A DNA stretch of 64,000 bases, from the NCBI GenBank assembly GCA_034675505.1, contig JAUCDD010000027.1:62001-126000 (forward strand), in the 5' to 3' direction. This DNA comes from Melaminivora sp034675505 (lineage in GTDB: Bacteria; Pseudomonadota; Gammaproteobacteria; Burkholderiales; Burkholderiaceae_C). The position numbers and the translations under genes are program-made. This document shows positions 52,033 through 60,700 of the stretch, piece by piece. Under the pieces are notes generated by a model, which was not told the origin of the DNA, made no database searches, and was given only the letters and a program-made list of their open reading frames with translations. Each line of letters begins with the position of its first letter. Positions within the stretch are counted from its first letter, which is position 1.

Positions 52033-53169
52033 CCACAGGGCCCATAAACGCAGCCCCTGCTTGAGGCGGCCCGCGACGTCGCCGGCCTGCTCGCCCCAGC
52101 CGGTGAAGAAGTCGGCCCGCACCGCGCCGACGATGGCGCTGCCCGTGTCCTGCGCCAGCACCAGGCGCGACAGCTGCACCGTGGCGCCGCTGGAGGCCAG
52201 CCAGACGGGGGTGCCGTAGGGGATGCTGGTGCGATCGACGGCGATGGAGCGCCCGGGCGTGAGCGGCACGCCCTGCGCGCCGCGCGGGCCGAAGGCGGCG
52301 TCCAGCGCGTCCAGGGGCTCCTCGCGGAAGAACACGTAGCGCGGGTTGGCCCACAGCATCTCCTGCACGCGCTGCGGGTTGGCCTGCGTCCAGGCGCTGA
52401 TGCCCGGCCAGGTGGCGTCGCGCACCAGGCCCTGGTCCAGCAGCCAGCGGCCCACGCTCTTGTAGGGCTGCTCGTTGGTGCCGGCATAGGCCAGCCGCAC
52501 CAGGCGCGTGCTGCCGTCGGCCTCGCGCACCAGCAGGCGCCCCGAGCCCTGGATGTGCAGCACCATGGCGGCGACCGGGTCGCGCACCCAGGCGATGGCG
52601 CGGCCGGCCAGCTGCGCGCGCGCCTCGGGCAGGGTGTCGATCTGCTGGCGCGTGTACCAGGGGCGGCGCGCGGCCAGGCCCTCGGGCGGGCGGAACAGGG
52701 GCACGTCGAAGCCGTTGCCCGGCGCGCGCGCGGCTTCCAGGTAGGGCTCGAAGTAGCCGGTCAGCAGGCCGTCGGCGCCGCCTTCCAGCGCCTCGATGCG
52801 GTAGGGCTGCAGGCGCTCGACCATCCAGGTGCGCTGCTCGGACTCGCTGGCGATGGACAGCCGGCGCACGTCGCCGCACAGCGGCGCAAAGGCCGGCGCC
52901 GGGCGCTCGCAGCTGCGCAGCCAGGCGTTCCAGGCCTCGTGCAGGGCATCGGTTTCAAAGCCCGGCAGCTCGTTCCAGGAGGCCGGCACCCAGCGGCTCT
53001 TGCTGACCGCCGGCTGCCCGGTGAGCGGGCCGGAGGGCAGGGCGGGCGCGGCCGCTCCCGGCAGGGCGGGCGCCGGTGCGGGCGGCGCGGGTGGCGGCGA
53101 GGAGCAGGCCAGCAGCAGGCTTCCTACAATCGCTGTGGTCGTGACCAGGCGCAGGAGACGGGTGTTCAT
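52024..53169 (-). CDS. mltA: Membrane-bound lytic murein transglycosylase A
   Basis: An outer-membrane lipoprotein that cleaves peptidoglycan glycan strands. The signal LLRLVTTTAIVGSLLLACSS contains the lipobox LLAC. The MltA barrel follows (GLLTGYFEPYLEAARAPGNG, RAIAWVRDPVAAMVLHIQGS) and the C-terminal 3D domain has SIPYGTPVWLASSG and LVLAQDTGSAIVGAVRADFF, with the catalytic Asp in AQDTGSAI. It has 381 residues. Its ATG abuts the ATG of a divergent small gene. The stop codon is inside repeat A copy 11. Confidence 0.94.
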   Translation of the reverse strand: MNTRLLRLVTTTAIVGSLLLACSSPPPAPPAPAPALPGAAAPALPSGPLTGQPAVSKSRWVPASWNELPGFETDALHEAWNAWLRSCERPAPAFAPLCGDVRRLSIASESEQRTWMVERLQPYRIEALEGGADGLLTGYFEPYLEAARAPGNGFDVPLFRPPEGLAARRPWYTRQQIDTLPEARAQLAGRAIAWVRDPVAAMVLHIQGSGRLLVREADGSTRLVRLAYAGTNEQPYKSVGRWLLDQGLVRDATWPGISAWTQANPQRVQEMLWANPRYVFFREEPLDALDAAFGPRGAQGVPLTPGRSIAVDRTSIPYGTPVWLASSGATVQLSRLVLAQDTGSAIVGAVRADFFTGWGEQAGDVAGRLKQGLRLWALWPK

Positions 53170-53319
53170 ATGGGACTGATTTTGCTTGAAGCCTTGCTGG
53201 CGCTGGTGCTGCTGCTGGGCATCGTGTGGTGGACGATGTTCCACGGCCGACAGCGCGGCGAGCCGCCGGGCGCGGCCGGCGCCGCCGCCCCGCCGGGGCA
53301 GGACAAGCCGCGCGACTGA
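53170..53319 (+). CDS. Small membrane protein, 49 aa
   Basis: One hydrophobic helix (GLILLEALLALVLLLGIVWW), then a basic segment (FHGRQRG) and a Pro/Ala/Gly-rich polar tail ending QDKPRD. The composition is that of a real small inner-membrane protein. Its ATG and that of mltA form CATATG with no base between, so each gene must carry the other's promoter. No function is known to me. Confidence 0.6.
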   Translation: MGLILLEALLALVLLLGIVWWTMFHGRQRGEPPGAAGAAAPPGQDKPRD

Positions 53320-53461
53320 GCTGCCGCAGCCGCGCGGCCCGCGCCGCCCGTCCGGGCATGGCCCGCCCCCCGGCCCACCTGTTGGCCGGCCCTGTCGGGG
53401 GCGCTGTCCGCCGTCCTACATCCTGGCGCGCGGGGGCTGGCTATGCTGGCTTGCAGGCGGG

Positions 53462-53515
53462 CGGCGCGGCCCTGCGGCGCCCGGTTTTTTCTTTTTCCAT
53501 CTTTTTTTTCTTTCA
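53462..53515 (+). terminator. GC-rich hairpin with polypyrimidine tract before the OmpA-type gene
   Basis: GGCGCGGCCCTGCGGCGCCCGG is followed by TTTTTTCTTTTTCC and a further TTTTTTTTCTTTC. It could end the transcript of the small membrane protein. The pyrimidine tract (53483-53515) is exceptional in this sequence. Confidence 0.5.
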
Positions 53516-53546
53516 TGGGCCCGGGCCGGGCAGCAAGGAGCTTTTC

Positions 53547-54191
53547 ATGCGCAAACCTCTCGTCGTCGCCAGCCTGTCGCTGGCCCTGTTCGCCGTCGGC
53601 TGCGCCGACATGTCCGACACCCAGCGCCGCACCGCCATGGGGGCGGGCGTGGGAGCGCTGGGCGGCGCCGCCCTCGGCGCGGTGACGGGCGGCAACGCCG
53701 GCACCGGCGCGGTGCTGGGCGCCGGCGTGGGCGCACTGGGCACCTACATCTGGTCGCAGCGCATGGAGCGCCAGCGCCAGGACATGCAGGCCGCCACCCA
53801 GGGCACCGGCGTGGGCGTGATGCAGACGGCGGACAACCAGCTCAAGCTGGACATCCCCAGCGACATCTCGTTTGCCACCAACCGGGCCGACATCCAGCCC
53901 AACTTCCGCGCCATCCTGGACCGCTTTGCCGACGGCCTGCGCAACAACCCGAACGCGGACGTGCGCATCGTCGGCCACACCGATGCCACCGGCACCGACG
54001 CCATCAACAACCCGCTGTCCCTGGAGCGCGCCACCAGCGTGCGCAACTACCTGAGCTCGCGCGGCGTGAATGGCGCGCGCATCCATGTGGACGGCCGGGG
54101 CTCGCGCGAGCCGGTTGCCAGCAACGACACGGCGGATGGCCGCGCCCGCAACCGCCGCGTGGAAATCTACATGGGCGAGCGCCAGGGCTGA
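53547..54191 (+). CDS. OmpA-family lipoprotein (YiaD-like)
   Basis: A 214-residue envelope protein. Signal and lipobox: LVVASLSLALFAVGCADM (VGC). A glycine-zipper segment follows (GAGVGALGGAALGAVTGGNA, about residues 32-70), then an OmpA C-terminal peptidoglycan-binding domain with SFATNRADIQPNFRAILDRF, then VRIVGHTDATGTDAINNPLS and GRARNRRVEIYM. The Asp and Arg that bind diaminopimelate are present. An AAGGAG ribosome-binding site precedes the ATG. Confidence 0.94.
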   Translation: MRKPLVVASLSLALFAVGCADMSDTQRRTAMGAGVGALGGAALGAVTGGNAGTGAVLGAGVGALGTYIWSQRMERQRQDMQAATQGTGVGVMQTADNQLKLDIPSDISFATNRADIQPNFRAILDRFADGLRNNPNADVRIVGHTDATGTDAINNPLSLERATSVRNYLSSRGVNGARIHVDGRGSREPVASNDTADGRARNRRVEIYMGERQG

Positions 54192-54223
54192 CGGGACGCG
54201 GCGCCGGGGGGCTTGGTCGAACG

Positions 54224-54247
54224 CCCGGCGCGCGCGCCGGGTGTTTT
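54224..54247 (+). terminator. Rho-independent terminator of the OmpA-type gene
   Basis: CCCGGCGCGCGCGCCGGG is an 18-base perfect palindrome followed by TGTTTT, 33 bases after the stop. The regulator gene ends just beyond on the other strand. Confidence 0.7.
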
Positions 54248-54252
54248 CGGCG

Positions 54253-54900
54253 TCAGTTCGGCGCCGCCGCGTCGCGCAGCAGGTTGGCCAGCTCGACCGC
54301 CGAGCGCACCTGCATCTTCTCGAACACGCGCGCGCGGTGGACCTCCACCGTGCGCACGCTGATGCCCAGCTGGTCGGCGATCAGCTTGTTGGGCAGGCCG
54401 TCGGTCACCAGGCGCATGACCTCGCGCTCGCGCTCGGTCAGCTCGTGCAGGCGGTGCGCCAGCAGCTGCTGCTGGCGCAGCAGCGCCAGGTGCTGCTGCG
54501 AGGCCTGCAGCGCGGCCTGGATGCGGTCCACCAGCAGGTTGTCGGAAAACGGCTTCTCGCAGAAATCGAAGGCGCCGCGCTTGACGCTGTCCACCGCCGT
54601 GGGCACGTCGGCATGGCCGGTCAGGAAGATCACGGGGATGGCGGCGGTGTCGCCGCGCCCGGCCATGCGCTCGAACAGCGCCAGGCCGCTCATGCCCGGC
54701 ATGCGCACGTCCAGCAGCAGGCAGGCGCTCTGGCGGCGGTGCAGGCCGTTGGCGGTGCGCTCGGCGAGCATGGCCTCGAAGGCCTCGGCGCTGTCGAAGG
54801 CCTCGCTCAGCACGCGGCGCGAGCGCAGCAGCCAGGCCAGCGCTTCGCGCACCTCGGCGTCGTCGTCCACGATATAGACGGTGGAAGGGGGGGAATGCAT
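54253..54900 (-). CDS. FixJ-family response regulator
   Basis: A 215-residue regulator. Receiver: VYIVDDDAEVREALAWLL, phospho-Asp in LLLDVRMPGMSG, Lys in DFCEKPFSDNLL. LuxR-type helix-turn-helix: LTEREREVMRLVTDGLPNKL, then GISVRTVEVHRARVFEKMQV. It lies 12 bases downstream of its kinase gene and is the last gene of the yhdP-nit-kinase-regulator operon. Confidence 0.94.
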   Translation of the reverse strand: MHSPPSTVYIVDDDAEVREALAWLLRSRRVLSEAFDSAEAFEAMLAERTANGLHRRQSACLLLDVRMPGMSGLALFERMAGRGDTAAIPVIFLTGHADVPTAVDSVKRGAFDFCEKPFSDNLLVDRIQAALQASQQHLALLRQQQLLAHRLHELTEREREVMRLVTDGLPNKLIADQLGISVRTVEVHRARVFEKMQVRSAVELANLLRDAAAPN

Positions 54901-54912
54901 GGGGCGGGGGGG

Positions 54913-56979
54913 TCAGTCAGGCTCGCGCGCGGCGGGCAGTGTGAAGGCAAATACCGTACCACGGGGCTGGCGCGCAGCATGGCCCAGCTGGCCGCCGTGC
55001 TGCTCGACCACCGTGCGGCACAGGCTCAGCCCCAGCCCCATGCCTTCGGCGCGCGTGGTGTAGAAGGGGGTGAACAGGCGGGCCGCGACGTCCGGGGCGA
55101 TGCCGGCGCCGTTGTCGGCCACCGTGAACTCGATCCAGCCCGGCGCGGCGCCGCGGGCGCCCAGCTCCAGCACGCGCGGCGCTGCGCCCGGGCCCGCGCC
55201 GTCCATGGCCTGCATGGCGTTGCGCGTCAGGTTGAGCAGCACCTGCTCGACCATGGTGCGGTCGCACAGCGCCCGGGGCAGGCCAGCCGGCAGCTGCAGC
55301 TGCACCTGCACGTCCAGCTTGCGCGCCTGCAGCCGGATGATGGGCAGCACGGCGTCCAGCAGCTCCTGCGCGGCCACGGGCGCGCGCGCCTGGGTGCGCC
55401 GGCGCACGAAGTCGTGCACGCTCTTGATGATGCGGCCGGCGCGCTCGGCCTGGTGGGCGATGCGCTGCACGGCCAAGCGCACCTCGTCCAGGTCCGGCCC
55501 GGCGATGGCGCCGTCCGCGCCGCCGGGCTGCAGCAGGTTCAGCGAGCCGCTGGCATAGCTGGCGATGGCCGCCAGGGGCTGGTTCAGCTCGTGGCTGAGC
55601 AGCGATGCCATCTCGCCCACGGTGGCCAGGCGCGCCGTGGCCTGCAGCCGCTCGTGCGTGGTGCGCGAGAGTTCCTCGGCGCGGCGCTGCTCGCTCACAT
55701 CCAGGATGGAGCCCATCCAGCCGGTGTGCACGCCGCGCGCGTCGATCAGCGGCGCCTCATACACCATGGCGGCAAAGCGCGTGCCGTCCTTGCGCATGAA
55801 CTCCGACTCGTAGCCGCTGGCGGGCGGCCCGCCGCTGCCCGGGGCCAGGCGCAGGTCCTGGCGCTGCGCGTATTCCGCGCGGTGCTCGGGCGGCCAGTAG
55901 GGCAGGGGCGAGGTGTGGCCGACGATCTCCGCGGCCTCGAACCCCACCATGGCGCAGAACGCCGGGTTCACGTAGGTGATGCGGCCGCGCAAATCGCGCG
56001 CGCGCAGCCCGGTGACCAGCGAGTCCTCCATGGCCTTGGCGAACGCCAGCGCCGTGGCCAGGTCGCGCTCGGCGCGCAGGCGCCGGCGCATGTCGCGCAC
56101 CAGCACCACCAGCACCGACACCAGGGCCACGGACATCGCCGTGACCAGCGCCGTGAGCACGTTGGGAAACAGGCTGGGCGCGGCATGCCAGCCGTCCATG
56201 CGCAGCACCAGCGTATTGCCCGGCAGCACCAGCAGCTGCTGCGCGGTGAACATGCGCGAGCCGCGCTGCTGCGCCGCCACCAGCGCCAGCCGCGTGCCGT
56301 CGGCCTCGGTGAAGGAGACCTCGCGCGTGCGCTGCAGCTGCGCCGGCACCATGTCCGACAGCAGCGTCTGCAGCACGTAGGTGGCCACCACGAAGCCGCG
56401 CACCTGGCCGGCGTGCGCCAGCGGCAGGCACAGCTCCATCATCTCGGCGCCCACCCCGGTGGGCAGGGGCTGGAAGTAGCTGCTGGAGTAGGACGGGCCC
56501 ATGATGCGCCGGGCGTTGGCGCAGGCCAGCGCGGTCTCGGAGTGCGCGGCGGCCGGCTCTTGCGGGGAGTCGGGCAGGGCCTGCCAGGGCGAGTGCGCCC
56601 TGGCGCGCAGCTGCATGCGCGTGTCGCGCCACTCCAGGCGCACCAGCGCACGGCGGCGGCTGAGCAACTCGTCGGCGCGCCCCTGCCAGGCCAGCAGGTC
56701 GTCCGTGGCCAGGGGCAGGGCGCGCAGCTCCTGCAGGTTGCGCGCCAGCGAGGCGCGCACGTCGGCCACGGCATCGACCGCGTCGCGCTCGAGCACGTCC
56801 TGCACCTGGCTGGCCTCGTAGCGGCCGGCCAGCCATACCAGCGTGCCCAGCACCCCGGCCACCAGCACGCCCAGCAGCAGCCACAGCGACCAGCGCCGCC
56901 AGGCGCCCAGCGCGCGGCGCAGCCAGCGCGTGAGGCGGTGCGCGCGCGCCGCCGGGGCGGCCGCTCCCACGGCCCTCAC
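54913..56979 (-). CDS. PAS-domain sensor histidine kinase (FixL/DctB-like)
   Basis: A 688-residue inner-membrane kinase. TM1 is at about 25-48 (SLWLLLGVLVAGVLGTLVWL). A large periplasmic domain extends to TM2 near 285 (VLTALVTAMSVALVSVLVVL). A PAS domain follows (DLRGRITYVNPAFCAMVGFE ... VGHTSPLPYWPPEH). HisKA is GEMASLLSHELNQPLAAIAS (His near 455). HATPase motifs are NLTRNAMQAMDGAG, VADNGAGIAP and GMGLGLSLCRTVVE. The GTG start at 56979 overlaps the nit stop by four bases. The ligand is unknown. Confidence 0.92.
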   Translation of the reverse strand: MRAVGAAAPAARAHRLTRWLRRALGAWRRWSLWLLLGVLVAGVLGTLVWLAGRYEASQVQDVLERDAVDAVADVRASLARNLQELRALPLATDDLLAWQGRADELLSRRRALVRLEWRDTRMQLRARAHSPWQALPDSPQEPAAAHSETALACANARRIMGPSYSSSYFQPLPTGVGAEMMELCLPLAHAGQVRGFVVATYVLQTLLSDMVPAQLQRTREVSFTEADGTRLALVAAQQRGSRMFTAQQLLVLPGNTLVLRMDGWHAAPSLFPNVLTALVTAMSVALVSVLVVLVRDMRRRLRAERDLATALAFAKAMEDSLVTGLRARDLRGRITYVNPAFCAMVGFEAAEIVGHTSPLPYWPPEHRAEYAQRQDLRLAPGSGGPPASGYESEFMRKDGTRFAAMVYEAPLIDARGVHTGWMGSILDVSEQRRAEELSRTTHERLQATARLATVGEMASLLSHELNQPLAAIASYASGSLNLLQPGGADGAIAGPDLDEVRLAVQRIAHQAERAGRIIKSVHDFVRRRTQARAPVAAQELLDAVLPIIRLQARKLDVQVQLQLPAGLPRALCDRTMVEQVLLNLTRNAMQAMDGAGPGAAPRVLELGARGAAPGWIEFTVADNGAGIAPDVAARLFTPFYTTRAEGMGLGLSLCRTVVEQHGGQLGHAARQPRGTVFAFTLPAAREPD

Positions 56980-57794
56980 AGCACGCGGTGCGCCAGCGCC
57001 GGCAGCTGGCTGCGCACCTGCTGCAGGCGTGCGGGGTCGAGCGTGGCCAGTACCACGGCGGCGCCGGGCGCGGCCTGCTGCGCCAGCACCTCGCCCCAGG
57101 GATCGACGGCCAGGCTGTGGCCCCAGGTGCGCCGGCCGTTCTCGTGCAGCCCGCCCTGCGCCGGGGCCAGCACGTAGGCCAGGTTCTCGACGGCGCGCGC
57201 GCGCAGCAGCAGCTCCCAGTGCGCCTGGCCGGTGGTGTGCGTGAAGGCGCTGGGCACCAGCAGCAGCTCGCAGCCCTGGCGCGCGTGGTCGCGGTACAGC
57301 TCGGGAAAGCGCAGGTCGTAGCAGACCGACAGCCCGGCCTGCCAGACGCGGCCGTCGCGCGCCGTGATGGCCAGGCGCACCGGCTGGCGGCCGGCGGCGA
57401 TGGTGCGGGCCTCGTCGAACTGCTCGCGCCCGTTGTCGAAGCAAAACAGGTGGATCTTGTCGTAGCGCGCCACGCAGCGCCCGTCCGGCGCATACGCCAG
57501 CGAGCTGTTGTGCACGCGCCCGGGCTGGTCGGCGGCCAGCGCCAGCGTGCCGCCCACGATCCACAGCGACAGCTCGCGCGCCGCCTGCGCCAGGAACTGC
57601 TGCACCGGCCCGTCGCCGAAGGCCTCGGCGTGGGCCAGCTTGTCGCGCTCGTGCAGGCCCATGCAGCTCCAGTATTCGGGCAGCGCGGCCAGCTCGGCGC
57701 CGGCGCGCGCGGCCTGCTCCAGCAGCGCGCGGGCCTGCTGCAGGTTGGCCTGCACGCTGGCGCTGGAGACCATCTGGAGGGCGGCTGCTTTCAT
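56976..57794 (-). CDS. Carbon-nitrogen hydrolase (Nit1-like, deaminated glutathione amidase)
   Basis: A 272-residue nitrilase-superfamily amidase. The Glu-Lys-Cys triad is visible in LAALPEYWSCMG (Glu), YDKIHLFCFD (Lys) and GLSVCYDLRFPELYRDHA (Cys). The RFPELYR context marks the Nit1/Nit2 branch, whose members hydrolyse deaminated glutathione as metabolite repair. Start and stop overlap by four bases with yhdP upstream and the kinase downstream, so the three are translated in series. Confidence 0.92.
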   Translation of the reverse strand: MKAAALQMVSSASVQANLQQARALLEQAARAGAELAALPEYWSCMGLHERDKLAHAEAFGDGPVQQFLAQAARELSLWIVGGTLALAADQPGRVHNSSLAYAPDGRCVARYDKIHLFCFDNGREQFDEARTIAAGRQPVRLAITARDGRVWQAGLSVCYDLRFPELYRDHARQGCELLLVPSAFTHTTGQAHWELLLRARAVENLAYVLAPAQGGLHENGRRTWGHSLAVDPWGEVLAQQAAPGAAVVLATLDPARLQQVRSQLPALAHRVL

Positions 57795-60700
57795 GGCTTG
57801 TCCTGTGTGCTGGCGGGGGTGGGCGGGGGCGCGGCGGACGGCGCGCGCTGGCGCGCCACGCGCTGCACGCGCGGCTCGTCCCAGGTGCCGTCGATGCGGA
57901 ATTCCTGCGTGGCCGCCTGCATCAGCGGGCCGCGCAGGAAGACCTGCGCCAGGAAGCTGCTCAGGCCGATCACCGGGTTGATGGCGGTGGCCACCAGCGA
58001 GGCCGTGAGGGCGTTGATCTCGGGCACCACGACCACGTGCAGGTCCTGCGTCTCGTGCTCGATGTCGGCCTTGCCCTCCATCAGCACGGCGGCGTTCACG
58101 CCCTTCATCTGCAAATTGTTGGTGCGGGCGACGCCGCGCTCGATCTGCACGTCGCCGCGCACGAAGTCGAAGGCGAAGCCTTCGCTGAACACGTCGCGGA
58201 AGTCCAGCGTCAGGCGCCGCGGCAGCGACTGCAGGCTGAGCACCGACAGCAGCTTGGCCAGGCCCGGGTCGGCCTTCAGGAACTGGCCGGACAGCACGTC
58301 CACGTGCAGCTGCCCGGCCATGGAGTGCCAGTCCGGCGCCAGCGGCGAGCCCACCCAGCCGAGCTGCCCGTCGATGCGGCCCTTGCCCCGGCGCAGCACC
58401 CCTTCCATGCCCAGGCGCGCCAGCAGGGCGCCGGAGTCCTGGATGTCCAGCGTGAAATCCATGTCGGTGCGCCGCGCGCCGGCGCCGCTGGCCAGCGCCC
58501 AGCGGCCGCTGGAGCTGAACACGGCCTCGGGCATGGCCAGGTTGAAGTGCGCCAGCTGCCACTCGCGCCGGCCGTCCTGGCCCAGGCGGTTGCGCGCCTC
58601 GATCTCCAGCCGGCCCAGGCGCCGGCCGCGCAGCTCGAAGTCCTGCACCACGATGTCCAGCGCCGGCAGCGCCTGGGGCTGGGGCGCATCGGCCAGCAGC
58701 GCATCGACCTGCTCCTGCGCCGCCCGGGGCAGCGTCAGGCGCGCCAGCCGGGCATGGACCAGGCCGGCCCCGGCGGGCGCGCCGTCCGCCGGCGCCGCGC
58801 CCGGGCGGTACTCGACGTAGCCGTTGAGCTCGGCGGCGTCCACGTTGGCGCGCCAGGTGCTGCCCTGGCGCGAGGCCCCGGCCACCACCCGGTGCAGCGA
58901 GCGCCCGCCCGCCGTGAGCGTGGCTGCGCGCAGGCCGACGCTGGTGGGCAGATAGTCGTGCAGGCTGGCGGGGGCAGGGGCAGCGCCGGTGGCAGGAGCG
59001 GCGCCGGGCGCATCGGCCAGCAGCGCCAGCCAGGCATCGGCGTCGAATTCGTCGAACACCGCGTTGGCCACCACGCCGGCGGCGGGCAGCGCCGGGGGCT
59101 CGCGCGCGGCCTCGCCCACGGCGATGGCGCCGCGCAGCACGCGCGCATTGCCGTCCTCGTCCAGGGCACGCACCCAGGCCAGGCGCGCCAGCGCGCCCAG
59201 CTCCACCAGCAGCTCGTCCTCGCGCGGCGCGCTGGCCGAGGCGGCGGCCTCGCGCGTCAGGCGGCGCTCGAAGCGCAGGGGCAGGGCCTGCGGCGCGGCC
59301 TTGCCCAGGGGCGCGGGCGCCTGCAGCGCCAGGCCGCTCAGGTCGCTGGTCACCAGCAGCTCGGCCACGCCCCGGCGCACGCCCACCGTGAGGGCGTAGG
59401 CGGTGCTGCCGCTGGCCTGGCGGGCCAGCCGGGTGAGCGCATCCGGCAGGCCGGCGCTGCGCAGGCCTTCGGCGCTGGCCGTGCCCTGGGCGCGCACACG
59501 CACCTGGGGCTCGCCGCGCGGCGGCGTGCGCATGCCGCCCTCCAGCGTGACCGGGCCGCCCAGCGCGCGGCCCTGCACGCCGGCCAGGGTGAAGCCGCTT
59601 TCGGTGAACTGCACCGCGCCGCGCGCGCCGCTGACCAGGGGCGCCTCGGGCACGAAGCGCACGTCGTTGCCGGCCAGCTGCACGCTGCCGCGCACGGCGG
59701 ACCGCGCCAGCTCGGCCACCGGCAGGTTCAGGCCCAGCTTCAGCTCGGCGGCGCCGGTGGCGCTGGCCGCGTCCAGCGCGCCATGCGTCAGATCCGCGAT
59801 GTGCGAGGTGCGCACCAGCGCCAGCATGTCGGCCAGCGGGCCGGCCACCTGCCCGTCCACCTCGACCACCGGGTGCTCCAGGTCGGCGATGCGCGCACCG
59901 GTGCGCTGCACCTGCAGGCGCGGCGCGCCGGCCAGGCTGGCGGCGGCGTTGCGCACCGTCATGCCGGCGCGCTCGAAGACCAGCTCGCCCGACAGGCCCG
60001 ACAGCGCCGGCCAGGGCCGCTCGCCGGGCGGCTGCAGGCGCGCCGGCACGTAGGCGTATTCCACGCCCTTGACCTGCGCGGCGATGCGGAATTCGCCCGG
60101 CCCGCCGTGGGCGTAGGGAAAGTCGTGCAGGTCGCCCTTGACGCGGAACTGCACCCGGCTGGCGCTGCCGGCGCTGATGGCGTCGCGCACGTAGTGGCGG
60201 GCGCTTTGCGGCACGGCCAGCGGCAGGTAGCGGTGTACGCGCGTGCCGTCGGCCCGGGACAGCGTGCCCGACAGGTCCAGCACGCCCGGAAACCGCGAGC
60301 GCGCGGACGAGGCGGCGGCGTCCGCCGTGCGCCAGGCCAGGCGTGCCTGGCCCTCGGCGTCGGCGTTGGCGAAGCCCAGGTCATCGGCCTGCACGCTGAT
60401 GCGCTCGCCATCGATCTTCCAGCGCACGCTGCCGGCCAGGCGCTGCAGCGGCAGCAGCTGGTCCTCGAACACCCCGGGCAGCGCCAGGTGGCCGTCCTGC
60501 ATGGCCAGCTGGGCCTGGCCGCCGGCCTGCGTCAGCTCCAGCCGCGCGTCCAGCCCGGACACGCCCGGCACGCGCGCGGGGCCGCCATGCGCGGCCAGGG
60601 CCAGGGCGCGCACGCGCGCGCGCAGCTGGTACTGGCGCGGCGCCGCCAGCGGCCCGCGCCAGCTGGCCTGCAGGCCATCGACCTGGCCTGCGGGGGCATA

